64,000 bases of DNA. Origin: Marinirhabdus sp963793275 (GTDB taxonomy: Bacteria; Bacteroidota; Bacteroidia; Flavobacteriales; Flavobacteriaceae). The notes beneath the pieces are model-generated. The model worked only from the letters and a program-made list of their open reading frames with translations, searched no databases and was not told where the DNA came from. How positions within the stretch are numbered: the first letter of the stretch is position 1; each line of letters starts with the position of its first letter. Of this stretch, positions 1 through 7,052 are shown in pieces. Location of the stretch: contig CAWBZL010000004.1 of the NCBI GenBank assembly GCA_963793275.1, positions 744,001 to 808,000 of the forward strand, written 5' to 3'. A program made the translations under genes and the position numbers.

Positions 1-2549
1 ATATTATGTCGGCGATCATTTATGGATGGCCCAAACTCGGTGCCATAATTATTGCCATTTGCTGCACGAAAATTAATGTCTTCTGTATCATTTTTAAGAG
101 ATGACAAGGTATAGTTCATCCGGTAAGAATACGTATCTAAACCTCTCGTTTTTTGAATATTGAAACTGGCCGCGTAATACCTGGATTTTCCTTCCGTTTC
201 TGAAACAACCACATTTCTCGCAACGCCTGTTCTTGTAATCCCATCAATGGTTGCAGCACCATCAACTATTGGGATAGGTCGTGTGGCATCTGCTACATCT
301 ATTGGTCTTATGATGGGGTTATTAGGGTCTACGGTGTATTCTGACACTGCGTTTAGATTTCTAAGACGTAGCAAGTTTTCGCCACGATTATGAAATAAAT
401 CCACGAAAAATAGTTTGTCATCTTCTATCTGAAGTTGATACCCTATTGAAAACTGATGTGAAAAAGGATTGTCATATCCATTAGGATTTAATATTCTGCG
501 TTCATTAGAAAAGGCTCCTTCACGCTGTCCTTGTAAGGAAGCTGCTGAGGGGCCTTGTAAATAATCAACTCCAGCAACATTTGCAGAAGCATTTCCGTTA
601 AAAGTAACTGCGTCAACATTTGTATCTGCGGGAAGTATCCCTAAATCTATAAACTCCTGAATTTGCGCTCTGTAATCTTCAGAATTAGTGTTTTGCTGAA
701 GGGCATCACTATAAATAGCATAGTTAATTTTTTCATATGCTATACCGTAACCACCACGAACAACGCTGTTATCTGTTAACTCATAATTAAAATTAAACCT
801 TGGTGCAATATTGTCATTATCTCCTTCATCACCGCCTCCTTTGGAGAGATTGTCATAATCATAACGTACACCTAAGGTAAGGTTTAACTTATCGTTTACA
901 GACCATAAATCTTCAAAATAAATACTGGTGTTGTTGTGCGTTTTTCCAAAGGAAGTAGGACGCAATTCCACACTATAATTTATTACTTCTGCATCTAAAG
1001 GAATATCGTTAACATCTAGATTGGCATCCACTCCCTGAGAGCTTAAGGCGTCCAGCTGTGCTTGAGTAAGGTCTACAACATAGCTCCCGTTAGGATTTCC
1101 ACCACCAAATAATTCGTGATCGCTACTTAAAAAGTTAACTCCGGCTTTTAATGTATGGTTGTCGAGATAGTATTTAAATTTCTGCTGAAAATGAATAGTA
1201 TTTTCTACTTCCTCAAAAATAAATCCAGGGTGTCCTAAAAGGGCAATTGTAAGGTCATTTGGATCCCTTAGTGTAACGTTCGGGCTGTCCGGATTATTAG
1301 GTGCCGCATAATCCCATTTAAACCTACTGTATTGTATATTGGTCTCACCACTAATATTATCGCTAAGATTGTAGTTGTTTTTCAAAGCAATGTTAATACT
1401 GTTACGTTCCTGGGTATCTCCGGCCGACTCAAATTTAACTCCGCCATCAAGTCCGCCTCCCTGTCGCTCTATACCAACAAAACCAACATTGGTACGAAGT
1501 GAGCTTCTGAAATTTTTACTCCAAACCTGATCTACTTTTGCCGAAAATAATTCAAAATAGTTTGTTCCTCTTACCGTTTCATTTACGCCCAGCTGTGGTA
1601 CACTAAGTAAGTTGTCTTTAACATCTGTGGTATGTTCAAAATTAATGTAATAGAAGGTTTTATCTTTCACAAGAGCTCCGCCTACAGCAGCTCCGCCCTG
1701 GTATCTTGCAAATCCATTCTGTACCTGATTGCCACTTAAGTCTCTTTGTGCAAACGGGCTTTCTCCATCTATAGATGGGCCAGGACGTGTAAGAAAGAAT
1801 ATTTCTCCGGTAAGCTCATTAGAACCGGATTTTGTTGTAATATCTATAATACCATTACTGGTATTTCCGTATTCTGCAGAATAATTACTCGCAAATACAG
1901 TAATATCTTTAACAAATCCAGACGGAATTCGAAATCGTTGTCCCCCTAAAAAGTTTTCATTGTTATCAAGACCATCTATCAAATAATTTGTAAATAATGA
2001 ATTACCACCATTAACGCTAACGTTAGCGGCCTCCGGAAAGAAACCAGTGGCTTGAGTTACATTTGGCAATCTGTATAATACCTTTGTGATATCTCTGGCT
2101 TCAACAGGTATTTCCTGAATTTCTTCTTCCTTAAGTTCAAAAGAAACTTCTGCATCACGGCGATTTATTTTGGCCGAGGATGTATTGCTTATAATTACTT
2201 CGTCCAAAGATTGTTCTGTGCCAATACTTTTGGAAATTTGCAGCTGAATATTTGGACTTTGGTTGGATCGAACATCGATTTTCTGAGAAAAATTAGGACC
2301 ATACTGTTCGTTTCCTTCAAAATAAACCTGATACCCGTTTACAGCGGGTATCGATTTAAAGATTGTTTTTCCCTGCTCATTAGTTTGCTGGCTAATACTG
2401 ATACCTCTGTTCTGATTGGTAAGAAGTATAGGAATGTTTGTTATGGGTTCGTTTGTTTCAGAATCTATGACAGAAACTGTAAAATCTTGTTGGGCATATG
2501 TGCTAATTGAAAGACATAAAAATGCCCAAATGAGTATATATTTTTTCAT
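1..2549 (-). CDS. Oar-like TonB-dependent outer-membrane receptor (C-terminus outside window)
   Basis: This is an open frame of about 849 codons running off the left edge. It starts at ATG 2549 with a signal peptide (MKKYILIWAFLCLSISTYAQ). A carboxypeptidase-like regulatory domain follows (roughly residues 20-110), then a plug domain with the segment NVSVNGGNSLFTNYLIDGLD and a long beta-barrel region. Such receptors sit in the outer membrane and import large substrates using TonB energy; the Oar type has no known substrate. No in-frame stop was seen in the part read. The role as a receptor is an inference from family resemblance; the ligand cannot be told. It is the last visible gene of its strand group, 66 bases beyond the end of the arsenosugar-type genes. 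Confidence 0.88.
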   Translation of the reverse strand, partial: MKKYILIWAFLCLSISTYAQQDFTVSVIDSETNEPITNIPILLTNQNRGISISQQTNEQGKTIFKSIPAVNGYQVYFEGNEQYGPNFSQKIDVRSNQSPNIQLQISKSIGTEQSLDEVIISNTSSAKINRRDAEVSFELKEEEIQEIPVEARDITKVLYRLPNVTQATGFFPEAANVSVNGGNSLFTNYLIDGLDNNENFLGGQRFRIPSGFVKDITVFASNYSAEYGNTSNGIIDITTKSGSNELTGEIFFLTRPGPSIDGESPFAQRDLSGNQVQNGFARYQGGAAVGGALVKDKTFYYINFEHTTDVKDNLLSVPQLGVNETVRGTNYFELFSAKVDQVWSKNFRSSLRTNVGFVGIERQGGGLDGGVKFESAGDTQERNSINIALKNNYNLSDNISGETNIQYSRFKWDYAAPNNPDSPNVTLRDPNDLTIALLGHPGFIFEEVENTIHFQQKFKYYLDNHTLKAGVNFLSSDHELFGGGNPNGSYVVDLTQAQLDALSSQGVDANLDVNDIPLDAEVINYSVELRPTSFGKTHNNTSIYFEDLWSVNDKLNLTLGVRYDYDNLSKGGGDEGDNDNIAPRFNFNYELTDNSVVRGGYGIAYEKINYAIYSDALQQNTNSEDYRAQIQEFIDLGILPADTNVDAVTFNGNASANVAGVDYLQGPSAASLQGQREGAFSNERRILNPNGYDNPFSHQFSIGYQLQIEDDKLFFVDLFHNRGENLLRLRNLNAVSEYTVDPNNPIIRPIDVADATRPIPIVDGAATIDGITRTGVARNVVVSETEGKSRYYAASFNIQKTRGLDTYSYRMNYTLSSLKNDTEDINFRAANGNNYGTEFGPSINDRRHN

Positions 2550-2614
2550 TGGATGGTGCTATGATTATAAATAAATGGATGAGATACAAACAATTTTGTT
2601 TGCACTAAAATTAC

Positions 2615-3295
2615 TTACAAACTAGCGGGTGAGCCTTTGTTAAAAGGGCTTCTTTTTAGAACTGAAGTGGTAGTGATTATATATACTGAAAAGAGTTGCG
2701 AGCCTTTAAGAATGATGGCGCGCAGAATTTGAAGTACCGATTTGGTAAGTTTTTTAAAACTATCTACAATCGGTTTAATGTCTGAAACCGTATCAATATC
2801 CTGAAGCACCTTTAAAAAAAATACCTCTATTTTTTGTGTAGCAACCAAGCGGGCAATGCTTTGTGTTAATTGGGAAGTTTGCCACGGAAGTTTTAAAAAT
2901 GTTTGTTTGCTAAACTGAGATTTATGCAATCCCATTAAGTAGTACCCTCCATCTTTGGAAGGTCCTAATACTATCTTTTGTGTTGTAAGGAGTGCTGCCG
3001 TTTTAAGTAACTGGCTGGTTTGTAAATGTGGAGTGTCATTACCAATGGTAATAACATTCTCAAATCCTTTGTTGTAGAGCGATTGTATAGCGTTGGTATA
3101 TCTTTCTCCAAATGTGTTTCCGGTTTGTTCGTTTTCAGAAAACAAAAAATAAGGAAGCCCGGTTTTTTGAACTTTTGCAATGGTTTGACGGTTCAATTCA
3201 TTGAACAACAATTCGGAGCTTCGGAACGGTTTTGAAATTCCTTCCTGACGTGCCGAGTTGGCGAAGATTAATATGGCGGTCTTTTGGTTGATAAT
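2615..3295 (-). CDS. DUF2064 / arsenosugar-type glycosyltransferase, probable non-ATG start
   Basis: The protein resembles the DUF2064 family, a nucleotide-diphospho-sugar transferase fold found in arsenosugar clusters. Visible motifs are GNDTPHL (the usual GxDxP region) and GPSKDGGYYLMGL. The only ATG/GTG/TTG start is TTG at 3211, but the reading frame stays open upstream to about 3299 and encodes TAILIFANSARQEG, which looks like the first beta-strand of the fold. I therefore place the start at ATT 3295 (or ATC 3292), just after the ArsS-like gene stops at 3309. The last 20 residues look unlike the family and may be a drifted tail. The alternative is a short, TTG-started and probably inactive protein. 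Confidence 0.65.
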   Translation of the reverse strand: MINQKTAILIFANSARQEGISKPFRSSELLFNELNRQTIAKVQKTGLPYFLFSENEQTGNTFGERYTNAIQSLYNKGFENVITIGNDTPHLQTSQLLKTAALLTTQKIVLGPSKDGGYYLMGLHKSQFSKQTFLKLPWQTSQLTQSIARLVATQKIEVFFLKVLQDIDTVSDIKPIVDSFKKLTKSVLQILRAIILKGSQLFSVYIITTTSVLKRSPFNKGSPASL

Positions 3296-3308
3296 TTTAA
3301 ATTAGTTG

Positions 3309-4376
3309 TTATTCTGCTACTGCTCCCTGGCAACTACTTCCTGCACCAGCAGTACAGCCGTAGCAATGTTGTGAAATTACTATATTTCTATCGTTTAAAA
3401 GATCTTCATTGTAATCTTTTATATGCTTTATTTTACTTGCAACCGGTAATTCCAGCATTTGGTTGAAATCACAATCAAACAAATAACCGTCCCAGCTTAT
3501 AGAAATGGTATTGGTACACATTACATTTTTAACTGCTGCCGGGTTGTAGGCGTCTACTAATTGATACATGTAGTCTTCATAGTTTTCAGAAGCTATTAAA
3601 TAGTCTAAAAATCTGGCAATAGGCAAATTGGTAATGGCAAAAAGGTTGTGAAATTGAATCCCGAAATCTTCCAGTAAGGCTTTTTTGAAATCCTTTTCCA
3701 TACTTGCCTGGTCACCTGGTAAAAAGGCGCCACTTGGGTTATATACCAGATCCAACCGTAAATCGCTGTCGGGCATTCCATAGCCACGCTCATTCAATTC
3801 CTGTAAAGCTTTAATGGACATGTCAAAAACCCCTTCTCCACGTTGCTTATCGGTTTTCCCTCTGGTCCAGTGCGGCATAGAACTTACTACGTGCACGTTG
3901 TGTTTTTTGAAAAAATCGGGAAGATCGTAATATTTTTTATTTGCGCGGATAATGGTTAAGTTACTCCTTACTATAAAATCTTTTATTCCAGCTTTACTGG
4001 CTTCTTCCACGAAACGACGAAAGTGTGGGTTCATTTCTGGTGCACCTCCGGTGAGATCCAATGTGTGCGCTCCGGTATTACGGATTACTTCCAGACATTG
4101 TTCCATGGTTTCCCAGGTCATAATTTCCTTACGATCCGGGCCTGCATCTACGTGGCAATGCTCACAAACCTGGTTGCACATATATCCTACATTAATTTGA
4201 AGGATCTCCAGTTTTTTAGGTCGGAGTGGGAACTCATTTGTAGTGTCTTTTATTTTTTTTGCGAAGGTAGGAAGCTCTCCGTTTTTAAAAATTCCGTTAG
4301 ATAGGATTTCTAATTGTCGGTTAGATTGAGCAAGATCGCTATCGCGTTTGTGTAAGCTCTGTGTTTTTAACTTCAT
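3309..4376 (-). CDS. arsS: ArsS-like radical SAM protein of arsenosugar biosynthesis
   Basis: This 355-residue radical SAM enzyme has the iron-sulfur motif CNQVCEHCH (CxxxCxxC, about residues 72-79) and a glycine-rich SAM-binding stretch, LDLTGGAPEMNPHF. Its Cys-rich C-terminus HCYGCTAGAGSSCQG is typical of the ArsS group. ArsS transfers the 5'-deoxyadenosyl group to dimethylarsenite on the way to arsenosugars. The neighbours fit: a DUF2064 protein lies 13 bases downstream and a carboxymuconolactone-decarboxylase-like protein lies upstream. The arsenite methyltransferase ArsM that normally feeds this pathway is not in the window. The C-terminal motif is present as Cys here, with no sign of a selenocysteine codon. 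Confidence 0.85.
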   Translation of the reverse strand: MKLKTQSLHKRDSDLAQSNRQLEILSNGIFKNGELPTFAKKIKDTTNEFPLRPKKLEILQINVGYMCNQVCEHCHVDAGPDRKEIMTWETMEQCLEVIRNTGAHTLDLTGGAPEMNPHFRRFVEEASKAGIKDFIVRSNLTIIRANKKYYDLPDFFKKHNVHVVSSMPHWTRGKTDKQRGEGVFDMSIKALQELNERGYGMPDSDLRLDLVYNPSGAFLPGDQASMEKDFKKALLEDFGIQFHNLFAITNLPIARFLDYLIASENYEDYMYQLVDAYNPAAVKNVMCTNTISISWDGYLFDCDFNQMLELPVASKIKHIKDYNEDLLNDRNIVISQHCYGCTAGAGSSCQGAVAE

Positions 4377-4452
4377 ATAGTAGCATATAGACCATAGAGA
4401 ATAGATTCAAGTAAATTCTCAATTATGGAATTCTGTTCATTCATTTTTAAAA

Positions 4453-4608
4453 TTGCGTGAGGCCTGCTCGTATCAAAAAAAGATACGTTCGGGCGGGGAT
4501 TGAGGCTTTGTTGGAGCTATTTTTAATTTGTTTTCCTAAGTACAATTGAAAGACTGGGAAAATTAAAAAAGCGACTGCCCAGAGCCCGACCCTTTTAGGC
4601 ACGCCCAA
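4453..4608. repeat. Possible dispersed repeat between arsS and the CMD gene
   Basis: This non-coding gap is more GC-rich at its two ends than its surroundings. It carries a small hairpin (CGTATC/GATACG at 4469-4487) and the complementary-looking ends GGGCGTGCC and GGGTCGGGCTC (read on the minus strand, about 4583-4607). From memory the composition resembles dispersed repeats seen between genes in many Bacteroidota, but I cannot confirm copies elsewhere. No open frame or RNA gene is apparent here. Confidence 0.35.
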
Positions 4609-4615
4609 ACAGATA

Positions 4616-4945
4616 CTATCCGTCCAGTTTGTTTACTTTATTCATCATCATAACCCCGTGTACCAGCGTTGCGCCGCTTTTTATAGCAGCTCCTGCGTGG
4701 ATGGCCTCCATCATTTCTTCCTTCGTTAAGCCTCTTTGTAGACCATCTTTTGTATAAGCATCTATACAATAAGGGCATTGCTCTGTATGGGCAACGGCCA
4801 GGGCGATGAGAGATTTTTCTCTGGCGGTAAGGGCACCATCTTCAAAAACTTTTCCGTAGTAGTCGAAAAACTTAGTGCCTAATTCTTCGCTCCATTCGGT
4901 AATACTTCCAAATTTCCGAAGGTCTTTAGGGTCGTAATATGACAT
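4616..4945 (-). CDS. Carboxymuconolactone decarboxylase / AhpD-like protein, arsenosugar-associated
   Basis: This is a 109-residue all-alpha AhpD-fold protein with the redox motif EQCPYCIDAYTKDGL (about residues 55-69), which has CxxC followed by a helix. AhpD-like proteins are small peroxidase or disulfide-reductase units that usually form trimers. A peroxidase-like member of this family is a regular companion of ArsS, and the two genes lie on the same strand separated by 239 bases. Its length matches the family. The His expected three residues after the second Cys is Tyr here (CPYCIDAY), so its peroxidase activity is uncertain. Its function in arsenosugar formation is inferred from context only. 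Confidence 0.8.
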   Translation of the reverse strand: MSYYDPKDLRKFGSITEWSEELGTKFFDYYGKVFEDGALTAREKSLIALAVAHTEQCPYCIDAYTKDGLQRGLTKEEMMEAIHAGAAIKSGATLVHGVMMMNKVNKLDG

Positions 4946-5060
4946 GTTTTTTTAGTTAGGTTAAATGTACGTAACAAAAATTTGTTTGGTTTTTATTGTG
5001 CGTAAATATAACAAAGTAGTTTTTGTATTGCTGAAACCTTACGAAACATTTAGTATTTGA

Positions 5061-5813
5061 TTAATCGAACGTATAGGCTACACCGGTAGTAAATTCGTAT
5101 TGAGAGTTTGGAATACCTACCGCCGGAAAGGCATCGTAAACAAAAGTGTGGCTTAATTTTACTGAAAAATTAGCGAATAAACCAACCAACAAAGAAGACT
5201 GACTGGAGATTCGGTAATCACTAAAAGTGCGGAATAGGGGTTGGTAATAAGTGGTGCTAATAATACTTATGTTGTCCGTTGGGTATATGCTGAATGAAAA
5301 ATAAGAGCTTCCTCTAAATTTTCGTTGCAGTGGCGTTACTCCGTCTGTCACTTCTTCGTACTCGTACATAGCGGCGGTACCCAGGTAAAATTTATATTTT
5401 TCAGAATTTGTGAGTTTAAATCTGGGGCCTGTACCTGCAAGACCTCTGAACTCAATTAAATTTATTTTGTTGTATTGCCCTTGAATAAAGACTTCCCAGG
5501 CAATTCTTGGGTGAAACTTATAGTTATACCGAAGGTGAGAAATTAAGCTGTTTTCAAACTTTTCGCCTTCAATTTTCTGAAAATTTACGTTGTTTTTAAA
5601 GAGGGCGAGATGTTTGTTATTTTTATACTGGAGATGGATATCGCTTCCTAAAGTCACAAAATCGTTTACATTTCGTTTTAAGGCAAAATTGACACTTGCT
5701 GCACCAGAAAATCCAGAAGTATCTGTAACTTTCCGAAGTGATTCTGCGTTTAAAATCTGTGCTTGTGCATAAGTTGCTGTAAATAATAGTATAGCTATTG
5801 CTAAATTTCTCAT
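5061..5813 (-). CDS. DUF481 outer-membrane beta-barrel protein
   Basis: This 250-residue protein has a clear signal peptide (MRNLAIAILLFTATYAQAQ). It then shows alternating hydrophobic strands such as LISHLRYNYKFHPRIAWEVF and SSYFSFSIYPTDNISIISTT, and it ends in an aromatic residue pattern (VAYTFD) typical of a barrel inserted by BamA. It matches the DUF481 group (YdiY-like salt-induced outer-membrane proteins), whose biochemical role is unknown. It stands alone, 115 bases from the CMD gene, and reads towards it. No further function can be inferred. Confidence 0.75.
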   Translation of the reverse strand: MRNLAIAILLFTATYAQAQILNAESLRKVTDTSGFSGAASVNFALKRNVNDFVTLGSDIHLQYKNNKHLALFKNNVNFQKIEGEKFENSLISHLRYNYKFHPRIAWEVFIQGQYNKINLIEFRGLAGTGPRFKLTNSEKYKFYLGTAAMYEYEEVTDGVTPLQRKFRGSSYFSFSIYPTDNISIISTTYYQPLFRTFSDYRISSQSSLLVGLFANFSVKLSHTFVYDAFPAVGIPNSQYEFTTGVAYTFD

Positions 5814-5998
5814 AACTGAAATAATAGTAAGTCGTTACAAAGGTACTGTTTACAGGTAAAATTGTAAGTTTGTAGTGGTAAATTTTGGACTTTGTTAAAG
5901 TTTTGTTTAAATTAAGACTATGAACACTAAACTGAAGTATATTTAGTTTTCATTAAAGTAAACTAAAAGAAAAGTACGAATTTTTAAAGAAGAAGCAC

Positions 5999-6223
5999 AT
6001 GGATATTATAAACGAAGCCTTGGAATTTGAGCAAGAGAAACTTACCTTCAAAACCACTAGTGACCGAATTAAAGCAAGCCGAAAAGCAAAAGAATTAATT
6101 TTAGGTGTTAACGAGGTATATAAAGAAAATAAAGATGCGACCTTAATGGATTTAATGAAGCGTCTTACCGTTATAAAACAAAAAATTGAGAAACGATTGA
6201 AAGGTCGTGCACTGGCAGCGTAA
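5999..6223 (+). CDS. Small conserved-looking charged helical protein, unknown function
   Basis: This is a 74-residue protein, rich in Lys and Glu, predicted wholly helical (for example FEQEKLTFKTTSDRIKASRK and MKRLTVIKQKIEKRLKGRA). It has no signal peptide or membrane segment, so it is likely cytosolic. I do not recognise a named family. It is monocistronic, with a strong intrinsic terminator 20 bases after the stop, and it diverges from the DUF481 gene. The clean frame, the terminator and codon use like its neighbours support a real gene. Confidence 0.65.
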   Translation: MDIINEALEFEQEKLTFKTTSDRIKASRKAKELILGVNEVYKENKDATLMDLMKRLTVIKQKIEKRLKGRALAA

Positions 6224-6242
6224 TAGTTGCGGTCAAAAATCT

Positions 6243-6273
6243 AAACCGGAACAAATTTGTTTCGGTTTTTTTT
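6243..6273 (+). terminator. Intrinsic terminator after the 74-residue gene
   Basis: A 13-bp stem (arms at 6243-6255 and 6256-6268, with one G-U pair and an AT-rich tip) is followed by a T run. It ends the small gene before the tRNA-Phe promoter. Confidence 0.8.
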
Positions 6274-6283
6274 ATAAATAAAT

Positions 6284-6313
6284 TTTGCAATACTTAAAAT
6301 AAACTTATATTTG
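6284..6313 (+). promoter_or_regulatory. Bacteroidota-type promoter of tRNA-Phe
   Basis: TTTG at 6284-6287 and TATATTTG at 6306-6313 are separated by 18 bases, a full match to the -33/-7 consensus TTTG/TAnnTTTG. The tRNA begins 48 bases after the -7 box. Confidence 0.75.
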
Positions 6314-6360
6314 CACCCGCTTTCAAGCCCATATGTGGGTTTTGCTGGTGAAAAAATTAA

Positions 6361-6433
6361 GGTACCTTAGCTCAGTTGGTAGAGCAATGGACTGAAAATC
6401 CATGTGTCCCTGGTTCGATTCCTGGAGGTACCA
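6361..6433 (+). tRNA. tRNA-Phe (anticodon GAA)
   Basis: This is a 73-base cloverleaf. The acceptor arms are GGTACCT (6361-6367) and AGGTACC (6426-6432), with discriminator A at 6433. The D-arm is TTAGCTCAGTTGGTAGAGC. The anticodon loop is CTGAAAA with GAA, and the T-loop is TTCGATT. The T-stem halves are both CCTGG, giving four pairs and a central U-U mismatch. CCA is not encoded. A canonical promoter precedes it and a strong terminator hairpin follows. The 3' end of this gene is copied again at 6771-6819. Confidence 0.97.
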
Positions 6434-6445
6434 CATTACAACCCG
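6422..6445 (+). repeat. Left direct repeat: tRNA-Phe 3' end plus 12 downstream bases
   Basis: The 24 bases from T-stem position 6422 to 6445 occur again, without mismatch, at 6796-6819. The repeat covers the last 12 bases of the tRNA and 12 bases beyond it, so it is more than chance similarity between tRNA genes. Confidence 0.9.
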
Positions 6446-6468
6446 AAACTTTTGTTTCGGGTTTTTTG
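6441..6468 (+). terminator. Terminator of tRNA-Phe
   Basis: Arms ACCCGAAAC (6441-6449) and GTTTCGGGT (6454-6462) enclose a TTTT loop and are followed by six T. The hairpin starts inside the left direct repeat. The right copy of the repeat lacks the rest of this hairpin. Confidence 0.85.
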
Positions 6469-6486
6469 TTTTTGATGATTGTCACA

Positions 6487-6768
6487 ATGCATTATTTTTA
6501 TATTTTATATTCTTGCTCTGCAGAGAGGTATTACTGTGGTGAATCGCCTGATGTTGATTTTAGAATAATGCTTCACAATTCTCATCATTATAAGGGTGCT
6601 TTCACAAATATCGCTTCAGATTGGGAACAGAAACTCAGTTTTAGATGCAAAGATAGGGTTGATGCGCTTTATCTTGAGAGATTTGTTAAAAGGATGAAGA
6701 GCAGAAAATTTATTGAGAAAATATTGGCAAAGCCCGAGATTCTTGCAGATATACTTTCAAAGAGATAG
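6487..6768 (+). CDS. Small GIY-YIG nuclease-like protein
   Basis: This 93-residue protein begins MHYFYILYSCSAERYYCGES. The YILY and YYCGE segments correspond to the GIY and YIG strands of the GIY-YIG fold. The helix LYLERFVKRMKSRKFIEKI carries the usual Arg/Glu-rich catalytic region. I chose ATG 6487; ATG 6475 (adding four residues) is possible. A longer frame extends back into the tRNA but cannot be coding there. Lone GIY-YIG genes are common in Bacteroidota and their role is unknown; they may be selfish homing-type nucleases or repair enzymes. The gene sits 54 bases behind tRNA-Phe and is bracketed by copies of the tRNA end, which favours a homing or insertion history. Confidence 0.8.
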   Translation: MHYFYILYSCSAERYYCGESPDVDFRIMLHNSHHYKGAFTNIASDWEQKLSFRCKDRVDALYLERFVKRMKSRKFIEKILAKPEILADILSKR

Positions 6769-6770
6769 TT

Positions 6771-6819
6771 CTCTGGTTCCCCCGAAGCTTCGGGGCTGGA
6801 GGTACCACATTACAACCCG
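6771..6819 (+). repeat. Right partial tRNA-Phe copy interrupted by a 16-bp palindrome
   Basis: Bases 6771-6779 match the tRNA T-stem and T-loop start (8 of 9 to 6408-6416). Bases 6796-6819 repeat 6422-6445 exactly. Between them the tRNA bases GATTC are replaced by the perfect palindrome CCCCGAAGCTTCGGGG (6780-6795). The copy has no D-arm or anticodon and cannot be a tRNA. The palindrome resembles REP-like sequences. Confidence 0.85.
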
Positions 6820-7052
6820 TTTAAAGCATTGATTGAGAAGATTCTTTGTTTTTCGTGTATATTTTTTGGGTAGATGACTGGATGCTTTAACCTAAAGATG
6901 TATAGTGTAAGTTGCATGTACTCTTGAGTTTTAAATATATTACTTATGGTGGTTTCAGATATGTTTAATTTACAATCTAAAGAGCTGGAGCAAGTAACCT
7001 CTTGATAGATTCAATTTAACTCTTGCCAATATAAAATTTCACAAATAAGATT

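Larger units (their letters stand above)
6446..6819 (+). mobile_element. Candidate tRNA-targeted GIY-YIG cassette
   Basis: A 374-base unit lies between the end of the left repeat and the end of its right copy. It holds a single gene for a GIY-YIG nuclease-like protein. Removing the unit would restore one intact tRNA-Phe followed by the sequence after 6819. No integrase, transposase or terminal inverted repeats were seen, so the mechanism is unknown. A simple tandem duplication, or the remnant of a second tRNA-Phe, would look similar. Confidence 0.5.

Noticed and set aside
6376..6486. Upstream extension of the GIY-YIG frame into the tRNA (VPGSIPGGTT)
   Set aside because: These codons are the tRNA-Phe gene itself and its terminator read as protein; the nuclease fold starts at ATG 6487 or 6475.
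6821..6890. TTAAAGCAT / ATGCTTTAA inverted repeat behind the GIY-YIG cassette
   Set aside because: Arms are 52 bases apart and AT-rich; no evidence for function. The rest of 6820-7052 shows no gene.
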